The notes below the pieces were generated by a model. It did not search any database. It saw nothing but the letters and a program-made list of their open reading frames with translations, and was not told where the DNA came from. This document shows positions 7,581 to 15,252 of a stretch of DNA of 32,691 bases, piece by piece. The position numbers were made by a program, and so were the translations under genes. Each line of letters begins with the position of its first letter. Within the stretch, counting starts at the first letter, position 1. Source of the stretch: Gp13-AA77 sp035946575 (GTDB lineage: Bacteria > Acidobacteriota > Terriglobia > UBA7540); the NCBI GenBank assembly GCA_035946575.1, contig DASYZG010000034.1:1-32691 (forward strand), given 5' to 3'.

Positions 7581-10316
7581 TCAGGCGCGCCGGGCCAGGC
7601 TGCGCAGCACCGTCTGCAGAATGCCGCCGTTGCGGTAGTAGTCCACGTCAACCTGCGAATCGAGCCGCGCGATCGCCTGAAATTGTTTTCGCGGTCCATC
7701 GGCCGCGGTCGCGGTGACCGTCAATTCCTGGCGCGGACGGATGTCGCCGCCGAGCCCCTCGATTTCGTAAGACTCTTCACCCGTCAGAGCTAGGCTAGAT
7801 GAGTTGTCTCCCGGCTTGAAAACCAGCGGCAGCACGCCCATGCCGACAAGGTTGCTGCGGTGGATGCGCTCGTAGGACTCGGCGATCACGGCGCGCACGC
7901 CGAGGAGCAGCGTTCCCTTGGCGGCCCAGTCGCGCGACGAGCCCGCGCCATATTCCTTGCCCGCGATCACCAGCAGCGGCACGCCCTCTTTCCGATAGCG
8001 GACGGCGGCATCGTAGATGGTCATCTGCTCGCGGTCGGGCAGATGCAGGGTGACGCCGCCTTCGGTGCCCGGCGCCAGAAGATTCCGTAAGCGGATGTTG
8101 GCGAAGGTACCGCGCACCATCACGCGATCGTTGCCGCGCCGCGAGCCGTAGGAATTGAAGTCGCGCTTTTCGACGTGATGTTCGACCAGATACTCGCCCG
8201 CAGGGCTGTTCAACGCGATGTCGCCCGCCGGCGAAATGTGGTCTGTGGTGACCGAGTCGCCGAGCACCGCCAGCACCCGCGCGCCGCGGATGGGCTGCAC
8301 TGGCTGCAGGTCGAGCGTCATGCCGGTGAAGAACGGCGGTTCCTGGATGTAAGTCGATTCCGGCTTGAAATCGTAGAGATCGCCGCCAGAGACGGGCACC
8401 GCATTCCAGGTAGGATTGCCGTCCCAGACGTTGGCGTAGCTCCGGCGGAACATCTCGGGACGGACGGCGCGGCTCATGGCGGCGTCCACCTCCGCCCGGC
8501 TCGGCCAGATGTCGCGCAGATGCACGGGATGCCCGTCGCGGTCCTTGCCCAGCGGATCGCGGTCGAGATCGATGTCGACCGTGCCCGCGAGCGCAAAGGC
8601 CACCACCAGTGGCGGCGATGCCAGATAATTCGCCTTGACCTGGGGATGAATGCGCCCCTCGAAATTGCGATTGCCCGAGAGCACGGCCGCGGTGACGACG
8701 GGATTTGCGTTCAAGGCGTTCGCGACCGGCTCGGGCAGCGGTCCGCTGTTGCCGATGCACGTGGTACATCCGTAGCCGACGAGCCCGAAGCCCAGAGACT
8801 CGAGCGCCGGCATCACACCCGCTTCCTTCAGATACTCGGTGACCACCTTCGATCCCGGCGCCAGGCTGGTCTTCACATAGGAGGGAACCTTAAGGCCCCG
8901 GTCGGCGGCCTTCTGCGCCAGCAGGCCCGCGCCGAGCATCACGGAAGGATTCGAGGTGTTGGTGCAGGACGTAATGGCGGCGATCACCACCGCGCCATTG
9001 CCCAGGCTCTCGCGCGTGCCGTTCGATTGCACGGTCGCGGTGCGCTTCAGTTCGGCGTCGCCCAACCCGAATCCGCGTTCGTTGGTGGACGCAGTCAGCG
9101 AACTGCGGAACGACTCCTTCAAGCGCGAAAGCGGCACGCGGTCCTGCGGGCGCTTGGGACCGGCGAGCGTGGTTTCGACGGTGCCAAGATCGAGTTCGAG
9201 GGTGTCGCTGAAGACGGGATCGGGCGTGGAATCGGTGCGGAAGAGGCCCTGTTCCCTGGTGTAGCGCTCCACGCGGTCCACTTCCTCGTCGGCACGGCCG
9301 GTCGCCCGCAGGTAGCGCAGCGTTTCGTCGTCGACCGGGAAGAATCCCATGGTGGCGCCGTACTCGGGCGCCATGTTGGCGATAGTGGCGCGGTCGGGCA
9401 GCGACATTTGCGAGAGCCCCGGTCCATAGAACTCGACGAACTTCTCCACCACGCCCTTCTTGCGGAGCATCTCCGTGACGGTGAGCACGAGATCGGTGGC
9501 GTTCACGCCTTCGCGCAACCGGCCGTGCATTTTGAAGCCGACCACTTGCGGCGTGAGCATGTAGTACGGCTGGCCAAGCATGGCGGCCTCCGCTTCGATG
9601 CCGCCCACGCCCCAGCCGAGCACGCCGAGGCCGTTGATCATGGTCGTATGCGAGTCCGTGCCCACCAGCGTGTCCGGGAAGACCTGCTGTTCACCGTTCA
9701 CCTCGCGCCGGACCACGACCTTCGCCAGGTACTCGAGATTCACCTGGTGCACGATGCCGGTTGCGGGCGGCACCACGCGGAAGTTGCGGAAGGCCCGCTG
9801 CCCCCAGCGCAGAAATTCGTAGCGTTCGCGATTGCGCTTGAACTCGATTTCCGCATTGAGCGCGAGGGCGCGCGGCGTGCCGAATGCGTCCACCTGCACG
9901 GAGTGATCGATCACCAGGTCGACGGGAACCAGCGGATTGATGCGCGCCGGATCGCCGCCCAGCCGCTTCATGGCCGAGCGCATGGAAGCGAGATCGACCA
10001 CCGCCGGAACACCGGTAAAGTCCTGCAGGATCACGCGAGCCGGACGAAAGGGCAACTCGCGCCCGCCACCGGACGCTTTCGGATTCCAGGCCGCAAGCGC
10101 CTTGACATCGTCTTCGGTGATCAGCCGCCCGTCGGTATTGCGCAGCAGCGATTCGAGCAGGATGCGGATCGACACCGGCAAGCGCGAAACCGTGCCGAGT
10201 CCGGCCTGCTCGAGTGCGGGCAGGCTGTAGATCACCGGCGCGCCGGCGGCACTCGATCCGGCTCTACCGAACGCCTTGCGCGCTCCGAACGGATTCGATT
10301 CTCGAGTGTTGGGCAT
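7581..10316 (-). CDS. acnA: Aconitate hydratase A (aconitase)
   Basis: Interconverts citrate and isocitrate in the TCA cycle using a 4Fe-4S cluster. It is 911 aa, typical of the AcnA/IRP1 group. Cluster ligands are visible in TSCTNTSNPSVMLGAG and GCTTCIGNSGPL. The swivel-domain active-site segment is GAGSSRDWAAKG near the C-terminus, and the substrate-binding VGTDSHTTMINGLGVLGWG lies in the N-terminal half. Start at the ATG ending at 10316, with AGGA about 8 nt upstream; a promoter is found at 10376-10404. It is convergent with the phosphatase gene and monocistronic by layout. The long opposite-strand frame here is a coding shadow. Confidence 0.96.
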   Translation of the reverse strand: MPNTRESNPFGARKAFGRAGSSAAGAPVIYSLPALEQAGLGTVSRLPVSIRILLESLLRNTDGRLITEDDVKALAAWNPKASGGGRELPFRPARVILQDFTGVPAVVDLASMRSAMKRLGGDPARINPLVPVDLVIDHSVQVDAFGTPRALALNAEIEFKRNRERYEFLRWGQRAFRNFRVVPPATGIVHQVNLEYLAKVVVRREVNGEQQVFPDTLVGTDSHTTMINGLGVLGWGVGGIEAEAAMLGQPYYMLTPQVVGFKMHGRLREGVNATDLVLTVTEMLRKKGVVEKFVEFYGPGLSQMSLPDRATIANMAPEYGATMGFFPVDDETLRYLRATGRADEEVDRVERYTREQGLFRTDSTPDPVFSDTLELDLGTVETTLAGPKRPQDRVPLSRLKESFRSSLTASTNERGFGLGDAELKRTATVQSNGTRESLGNGAVVIAAITSCTNTSNPSVMLGAGLLAQKAADRGLKVPSYVKTSLAPGSKVVTEYLKEAGVMPALESLGFGLVGYGCTTCIGNSGPLPEPVANALNANPVVTAAVLSGNRNFEGRIHPQVKANYLASPPLVVAFALAGTVDIDLDRDPLGKDRDGHPVHLRDIWPSRAEVDAAMSRAVRPEMFRRSYANVWDGNPTWNAVPVSGGDLYDFKPESTYIQEPPFFTGMTLDLQPVQPIRGARVLAVLGDSVTTDHISPAGDIALNSPAGEYLVEHHVEKRDFNSYGSRRGNDRVMVRGTFANIRLRNLLAPGTEGGVTLHLPDREQMTIYDAAVRYRKEGVPLLVIAGKEYGAGSSRDWAAKGTLLLGVRAVIAESYERIHRSNLVGMGVLPLVFKPGDNSSSLALTGEESYEIEGLGGDIRPRQELTVTATAADGPRKQFQAIARLDSQVDVDYYRNGGILQTVLRSLARRA

Positions 10317-10375
10317 GGGCGTAGTCCTGAAGGCAAGGTCGGGACGAGCAGCGAGGGTGATGTCCCTTATTCCTC

Positions 10376-10404
10376 TTTATACACCGTTGCAGACGGCCTG
10401 TCAC
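10376..10404 (-). promoter_or_regulatory. Probable sigma-70 promoter of acnA
   Basis: On the minus strand, GTGACA (10399-10404), a 17-nt spacer and TATAAA (10376-10381). This places transcription start near 10369, about 50 nt ahead of the acnA ATG. Five of six -35 bases and five of six -10 bases match consensus. Confidence 0.55.
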
Positions 10405-10431
10405 GGGACGGTACAAAAAGCGGCCGCGTCG

Positions 10432-10500
10432 CAGTTTGTGGTGCAGGCTTCCGGCCTGCGTCTGGCGCACGGCAGGCAAGATGCCTGCACCAACAAACTG
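10432..10500. repeat. REPIN-like palindromic element, copy A
   Basis: Outer arms CAGTTTGTGGTGCAGGC (left) and GCCTGCACCAACAAACTG (right) pair with one bulge. Inside are two smaller hairpins, GCAGGC-ttccg-GCCTGC and GCAGGC-aagat-GCCTGC, separated by a CTGGCGCACG core. The outcome is a cloverleaf-like fold. Copy B lies at 10738-10800. Confidence 0.75.
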
Positions 10501-10592
10501 AAACACTACTACAAGGTGAATTGCCAAAATGGTGCTGCTTTGTGCGCCAAGACAGCTTTTTTGTCACCTCAAATCCAATGTTAAACCATTGT

Positions 10593-10706
10593 CCATCAGT
10601 AACCTGATGGCTTTCAACGCTTAACTCTTTTCTTTTCAATTACCTGATGGCTTTCGAGCCCTATGAAAAATGGTAACAGGCTTTTTATCAAGCATATGAT
10701 GGCTTT
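10593..10706. repeat. Hairpin and three spaced TGATGGCTTT motifs
   Basis: CCATCAG-TAAC-CTGATGG (10593-10610) is a perfect 7-bp hairpin. Its right arm begins the first of three TGATGGCTTT motifs at 10605, 10645 and 10697, spaced 40 and 52 nt. The first two share the longer CCTGATGGCTTTC. I recognise no known element; spacing is too irregular and copies too few for CRISPR. Confidence 0.45.
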
Positions 10707-10737
10707 GTTTTGCGCAAAAATCGATTCCCCCCGCTCT

Positions 10738-10800
10738 CAGTTTGTCGTGGAGGCTTCGCAGCCTGCGTCGGGCGCGCGGCAGGCAAGATGCCTGCACCAC
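10738..10800. repeat. REPIN-like palindromic element, copy B
   Basis: Same architecture as copy A and about 75-80% alike by eye: CAGTTTGTCGTGGAGGC, an inner hairpin around TTCGCAGCCTGC, a GTCGGGCGCGCGG core, then GCAGGC-aagat-GCCTGC and CACCAC. The left outer arm has drifted (GGAGGC instead of GCAGGC), weakening the outer stem. Confidence 0.7.
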
Positions 10801-10875
10801 AGTCGGGTTGCCGACTGCGAATTCCAGAGCCTGCCTCAGCATGCTTCGAGCCTACCACCCCAAAATGGGACAATG

Positions 10876-10911
10876 GAGAAAAGTGAGAAAAGTGAGAAAT
10901 TTGAGAATATT
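10876..10911. repeat. 9-nt tandem repeat
   Basis: Four 9-nt units GAGAAAAGT, GAGAAAAGT, GAGAAATTT and GAGAATATT, decaying to the right. It is AT-rich compared with surroundings. It may be slippage-derived; no function is suggested. Confidence 0.6.
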
Positions 10912-10998
10912 TATTTTCGCTGTCTTTTCAAGAACTTAGGTTGTAGAAGTCCCTCACGGGTCACGGGTACGGGGTCGGGCGTGCCCTGAGTGCCGGCC

Positions 10999-11097
10999 GG
11001 TTGATCGTTCGTAGTTCCGCCGAAACAGCTCGATAACGCCCTCGGAAGGGGTCAGCATCGGAACCGTGACCCAGCCCGATTCCGGCAGGACCCGATG
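10999..11097 (-). pseudogene. Possible remnant of a DUF5519 (luciferase-like) gene
   Basis: One minus-strand frame reads HRVLPESGWVTVPM followed by EGVIELFRRNYERS. This resembles, from memory, the C-terminal end of DUF5519 proteins (His, then SGWVxxxI, then xLFRxxYE). No matching N-terminal part, ribosome site or sensible start is nearby, and repeated GGTC/GCCCTGA sequence lies on both sides. I read it as a decayed fragment. The similarity is short and could be fortuitous. Confidence 0.3.
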
Positions 11098-11227
11098 GGG
11101 TCTGGCACGCCCTGACGCGACCCCAAAAAGCTTCAACACAGAGACCACGGAGAATCCGCAGAGGTCACAGAGAAGAAGTTTTCAAAACAGAGACTACATG
11201 CTACAGAGTGGGCGATGTGCCGGCGAT

Positions 11228-13087
11228 TTACTGCGCTGCGACCGGCGGACTGTTGCTGGTCGCGCTCAGCCTCCGCAACACATCCGCGCGCTGCGCTTTC
11301 GCCCACGGGTTCGCGGGCGCCAGGCGCAGCAGATCCTCGAGATCGATCAACTCGCTCTGTAGATCGTTCTGCTTGTCGAACGCCTTGGCCCGATTCTCAT
11401 GCGCCGTCGCATACTGCGGGACGATTTCGAGGGCGTGATTCAGGTCCTGAATGGCGAGCGCCACGTTGCCGGTCTGGAAGTAAGCCCAGCCCCGATCGTT
11501 GTAAGCTTCGGCGAGGTAAGGATCGTACTTGACGGCCTCGGTGTAGTCTGGAATGGCGAGATCGGGCCGGCCGGAGGCGGACTGGGCCAGGCCGCGAGCG
11601 TCGTACATCTCGGCCCAGTCGGGATGCTCGGCCAGAACGGCGGTGCAGTCCTTGATGGCCGAGGCGTAATCCCTGGCTTCGTAGGCGGCATGGGCGCGCA
11701 GCCGCAGGGCGGACGTCCAGTCGGGTTTGAGTTTCAGCGCCGAGCTCGCGTCGGCGGTTGCCAGGGGATAGTTGTGCAGCCGTAGGTGCTCATAGCCGCG
11801 CCGCAGGAAGTCATCCGGCGTCTTGGGCTCGGGCCAATTGTCCAGGGGCGCGCCCGCTTCCCCGGTCACGCTTGTGGCGGCCGGGCGGGGCGGAATATAG
11901 CCGGCGCCGGACACCCGCGCGAGGTCGGCCCGGAGATCGTCCTCGGTCTCGTTTCCATAGCCGAGTTTGTAGTCGGCCACAACGCCGTTCCGGTCGATCA
12001 GCACCATGGTGGGCAGGCCGCGCACCGAGTAATGATCGAGGACGCCATCGCGCCGCGAGGAAAGCAGGATGGGATATTCGAAGTGGTGCTCGCGGATGAA
12101 GTCGCGAACGGTCTGCTCGTCCTCATTGTCGTCGATTCCCATGATGACCACGCCCTGACTCTTGAATTTCTTCGAAAGGTTGTCGAGCCTGGGCATGGTG
12201 TAGCGGCAGGGGCCGCACCAGGTCGCCCAGAAGTCGAGCAAAACCACCTGGCCTCTGAGCGCCGAGAGCTGCGTCTGGCTGCCATCCAGATTGCGCAGGG
12301 TGAAATCGGGCGCCGGGTGCCCGACGTACAAGGTGCGGGGATCGGGCGCATTGGCCCCTTCCTCCCAGGCTCCAGGGGGAGGCGTGAATTTGAAAATGCC
12401 CGCGGGCAGGTCCTGACTCAGGCGAACGTCGGTGTAAAGCGTGGTTTCGGTGTAGGAGACCTCGGTTCCGAACGCACCAATCTTCACGGTCACGGGCGTC
12501 CGGGTCTTCCACACCAGGTGCGAGCGGGTGTCGATCCAGAAGAGAACGTCGCCGAATTCCGCCGATCCCTGGTTGGGGCGTTCGTAATGGGCTTCGATGA
12601 CATCGCAGAAGCGCTGCACGCCGTCGGCCTCGAGCGTCTCCTGGCGGAGGCGTTTGGCGCTCAGCAGACCCGTGGTCAGGTAGCGCAGATCGATCGCGGT
12701 ATTGAAGAGGCTGGTCGGGCTGGGGGTGCCGGGAGCGGATGAATACCTGTTTGTCTGCGGGAGATAGGTCCAGTGCTGTTCGCCGTCGCAGATCTGCAGG
12801 ACGTCGCCGGCCTCCCCTTGTGCTTTCTGAAGGAACTTGTTGTCAGGCGTGAGGACCAGCTCGAAGGGTGTGCGCGCGACTTCGTCCACGAACTCGTCGT
12901 GCTGCTCGCGGACCTTCGTCCCCTTGATTTGTAGATTCGATGCCTGCCGATAGACGGAACTGGCTTCACTCAGGACCGCGGCCGGATCCCCGGCCTGCGC
13001 GGCGCCTTGAGATTGAGCCTGAGTTTGAGATGGCGGCGCCCAGCCGATCGACGCGGTGGCAAGCAGCCACACCAGGACGGATTTCAT
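11228..13087 (-). CDS. Secreted LolA/DUF2092-like, TlpA thioredoxin and TPR fusion protein
   Basis: A 619 aa exported protein with three parts. A signal peptide (about 1-25) leads into a LolA/DUF2092-like beta domain (about 35-240; LQIKGTKVREQHDEFVDE, ICDGEQHWTYLPQTNRYSS). A TlpA/ResA thioredoxin domain follows (about 255-395; GHPAPDFTL, LLDFWATWCGPC with C291/C294 redox pair). Then come TPR-like helices (about 425-610), ending PWAKAQRADVLRRL. The likely role is extracytoplasmic disulfide reduction coupled to a lipid/lipoprotein-carrier-like domain and a protein-binding scaffold; the partner is unknown. Start is supported by GAGGAG 8 nt upstream and a promoter at 13123-13152. No cytochrome biogenesis genes are adjacent, so a haem-maturation role is not indicated. 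Confidence 0.88.
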   Translation of the reverse strand: MKSVLVWLLATASIGWAPPSQTQAQSQGAAQAGDPAAVLSEASSVYRQASNLQIKGTKVREQHDEFVDEVARTPFELVLTPDNKFLQKAQGEAGDVLQICDGEQHWTYLPQTNRYSSAPGTPSPTSLFNTAIDLRYLTTGLLSAKRLRQETLEADGVQRFCDVIEAHYERPNQGSAEFGDVLFWIDTRSHLVWKTRTPVTVKIGAFGTEVSYTETTLYTDVRLSQDLPAGIFKFTPPPGAWEEGANAPDPRTLYVGHPAPDFTLRNLDGSQTQLSALRGQVVLLDFWATWCGPCRYTMPRLDNLSKKFKSQGVVIMGIDDNEDEQTVRDFIREHHFEYPILLSSRRDGVLDHYSVRGLPTMVLIDRNGVVADYKLGYGNETEDDLRADLARVSGAGYIPPRPAATSVTGEAGAPLDNWPEPKTPDDFLRRGYEHLRLHNYPLATADASSALKLKPDWTSALRLRAHAAYEARDYASAIKDCTAVLAEHPDWAEMYDARGLAQSASGRPDLAIPDYTEAVKYDPYLAEAYNDRGWAYFQTGNVALAIQDLNHALEIVPQYATAHENRAKAFDKQNDLQSELIDLEDLLRLAPANPWAKAQRADVLRRLSATSNSPPVAAQ

Positions 13088-13122
13088 AGGACGAACTCCT
13101 CAGGATTAGTGCCGTGATTTAG

Positions 13123-13152
13123 ATTATCACCGCAGCCGGGAAGCGCGTGCAA
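13123..13152 (-). promoter_or_regulatory. Probable promoter of the TlpA fusion gene
   Basis: On the minus strand, TTGCAC (13147-13152), an 18-nt spacer and GATAAT (13123-13128), about 35 nt before the ATG. Four of six -35 bases and five of six -10 bases match consensus. Confidence 0.45.
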
Positions 13153-13359
13153 GCGGACGTAGTGTCCGGGTGTGGACAACACCCAACCGGGAGCTGGCGT
13201 CGTCAGGCGCAGCAGGTCGCGTGGAGCGGCAAATTCACGCCAAGTGGAAATCTGCAGTGGAACCAATTCACCGGGCGGCGCGTAGTATTACCAGCGCGCC
13301 CTGCGCCCGGATCTGCCAGGCTGGCGTCGCGCCAAAGTTCAAAACTGAGGGATAAGAAG

Positions 13360-13767
13360 ATGAGAATGCAATTCGGAACGATCCTGATGGTATCGCTGTT
13401 TGTGCCCGGCTTCGCCGGATTGGCCTCCGCAAAAACGAAGAGTCCGGTTGCCGGAACCTGGTCGTGCGTGGCTCACGGCACCGGAGAAGGTGACATGCAG
13501 TACACCTTCAATCTGGAGCAGACGGGTGAGCAGGTGACCGGGAACTTCACGGCGCCCACACCCGACGGTACGAACCAGAACCACGACGTGAAGAACGGAT
13601 CATTCAAGAACGGCAAGTTGGAATTGCATTTCGAAGAGGAAGAAGGCACCATCGACGTCGCGGGCGCGCCTGACGGGAAGGCCGCGATGAAGGGCGATTG
13701 GACCCAGGGCGAACATAGTGGCACCTGGGAGTGCAAGCGCGGAGCGGCATCCTCATCGAGCAAGTAG
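13360..13767 (+). CDS. Small secreted beta-rich protein
   Basis: A 135 aa protein of unknown function. A signal peptide ends near LASA|KTKSPVAGTW (about residue 23). The mature part looks like a lipocalin/calycin-like strand pattern: VAGTWSCVA, YTFNLEQTGEQVTGNF, GSFKNGKLELHF, MKGDW and HSGTWECK. Short glycine-centred strand turns of this kind are common in small acidobacterial and planctomycete exported proteins. The frame runs open back to 13147, but ATG 13360 is chosen for the signal peptide and the GAGG at 13347-13350. It is divergent from the TlpA fusion gene. No ligand can be named. Confidence 0.75.
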   Translation: MRMQFGTILMVSLFVPGFAGLASAKTKSPVAGTWSCVAHGTGEGDMQYTFNLEQTGEQVTGNFTAPTPDGTNQNHDVKNGSFKNGKLELHFEEEEGTIDVAGAPDGKAAMKGDWTQGEHSGTWECKRGAASSSSK

Positions 13768-13901
13768 CGGCGGCGCAGATCACGGGAATACAAGGGCTGG
13801 CGCCTGCGTCGTCTCCGATGCAGGCGCCGAGGTACGTTCGCGTTCGTCAAAAGGCGTCCAGCCCGAGCCGGAGGGGCCTTTCCCGCGGCGAGCCCGGCCG
13901 G

Positions 13902-15020
13902 TCAGATTTTGAAGAAGATCCTCCGGCGGTAAAGCCAAAGGCACATCAACCACATGGCGGCGAGCACAGTGGTAGATTGGGCGACGGGCGCGAGCTTGCC
14001 GATGAAATTGTAGTGGAAGGTGAACACGCCCAGGGCACGATTGAGCCAACCGAACAAGACCTCGCTGACGAAGTAGATGAAAATCGAGTTCATGCCTACC
14101 ACGACGAGCGGAAAGGTCCATTTGCGGTAACCTGCGACCTCTGTCAAGGCATAGAATCCGATCAGCATCAGCAAAACCCAGCCCAGGCTGTAAAGGATAA
14201 AAGACGCCGTGCAAAGCTGCTTGATAAACGGTATCCACGGCCTCAACCCGAAGGCGGCGACGAAGCATAGAATCGTCCCCGCGGCCAGGCGCTGCAGACT
14301 GCGCGCGTGCGATTTCGACTCCATGATCAGCCGGCCAACCCACGCGCCGCTGAGTGTCCAGACCGTACTGGCGATGAAATTCAGCGTTGAGTAGGCGGGG
14401 TCGTAATCGTAGTGGAAAATCGCCCGGTCAACGACCAAACCGATGTGGTCGTGTCTCGAAAACGGCCCGTCCGGGCCGGGAAAAGCGAAGAGCAATGCTG
14501 TCCATCCGGCGAGCAAAGCCACGGCCGTAAGGGCCTGATAACGCCAGGGCCAGCGCATAATAAGGTAGGTCAGAACATAGGTGAAAGCGATCTGCGAAAG
14601 AACGTTGATCAACTGTGGCTTGATCCGCCCGGCGCTCACCCAGATGATGATCTGGCTCAGGATGATGAGTCGCAGCGCGCGCACCAGCACGTGGTGGAGG
14701 TTATCTCGCTCGCTTGCGCCCAGTTCGCGCCTGCGGGCCAGCGCGAACGGCATCGCCAGGCCGACCATGAACATGAAGGCCGGCTGAATCATGTCCCAGA
14801 AGACGCCGCCCTGCCATGGCACGTGATCGAACCAGCGCGCCACGTGTCCCCAGGCGGGGTCGCCCTGCAACGCGGAGAATCCGAGGCCCCGCGAGGCCAG
14901 GACCACCATGATGAAGCCGCGAAACGCGTCGAGCGCCAAACAGCGCTTCGTTTCGGGCCGGGCCGCGGGAGGACCCGGCCTCTCGATTCGCGCCGCGAAT
15001 TCGGTGAGGGCTATTGACAC
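13902..15020 (-). CDS. Multipass membrane acyltransferase (COG4299/DUF5009, HGSNAT-like)
   Basis: A 372 aa integral membrane protein, related to human heparan-alpha-glucosaminide N-acetyltransferase and bacterial NagX-type proteins, likely moving acyl groups to sugars across the inner membrane. Family marks are LDAFRGFIMVVLAS at the first helix, HVPWQGGVFWDMIQPAFMF with the conserved His and Asp, then about ten hydrophobic helices, ending SIFIYFVSEVLFGWL and a basic tail. The start is GTG at 15018-15020 with AGAGG 6 nt upstream. It is divergent from the amidohydrolase gene 232 bp away. The acceptor is unknown; no peptidoglycan- or chitin-recycling genes adjoin. Confidence 0.85.
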   Translation of the reverse strand: MSIALTEFAARIERPGPPAARPETKRCLALDAFRGFIMVVLASRGLGFSALQGDPAWGHVARWFDHVPWQGGVFWDMIQPAFMFMVGLAMPFALARRRELGASERDNLHHVLVRALRLIILSQIIIWVSAGRIKPQLINVLSQIAFTYVLTYLIMRWPWRYQALTAVALLAGWTALLFAFPGPDGPFSRHDHIGLVVDRAIFHYDYDPAYSTLNFIASTVWTLSGAWVGRLIMESKSHARSLQRLAAGTILCFVAAFGLRPWIPFIKQLCTASFILYSLGWVLLMLIGFYALTEVAGYRKWTFPLVVVGMNSIFIYFVSEVLFGWLNRALGVFTFHYNFIGKLAPVAQSTTVLAAMWLMCLWLYRRRIFFKI

Positions 15021-15252
15021 TCGCCACCTCTTCCGGTCAGACGGCGCTCATTATATTGCCTGAAAGCCTGCCGCGCCGACGCGTCCGGGTGTTCTATCGC
15101 TCCTACCATAATCCCACGCCAGAAGACAAGCAAACGCGGAGCAGGGCATTGGACGTATACTTCCGACTTTGGGATGAACGGGGGGATTTTCAGCCGGGCA
15201 TAGGCGCAGTGCCTGCGATTCCACCCGTCGCCCGAGGCAAAGGAGCGTGAAG

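Larger units (their letters stand above)
10317..11227. other. Long gene-free, repeat-rich intergenic region
   Basis: About 900 bp with no intact gene. It holds the acnA promoter, two REPIN-like palindromic elements (10432-10500 and 10738-10800), three TGATGGCTTT motifs (10605, 10645, 10697) with a small hairpin, a 9-nt tandem repeat (10876-10911) and a possible DUF5519 remnant (about 10999-11097). The sequence GGTC-N-GGC-N2-GCCCTGA occurs at both edges of that remnant (near 10972 and 11097). It reads as a repeat sink between two converging insertion histories rather than a regulatory region. Confidence 0.6.

Noticed and set aside
8175..10607. An 810-codon plus-strand frame opposite acnA
   Set aside because: Rich in R/A/H with no family match; acnA on the other strand is certain.
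10603..10706. Possible CRISPR-like repeats (TGATGGCTTT)
   Set aside because: Only three short copies with uneven spacing and no cas genes.
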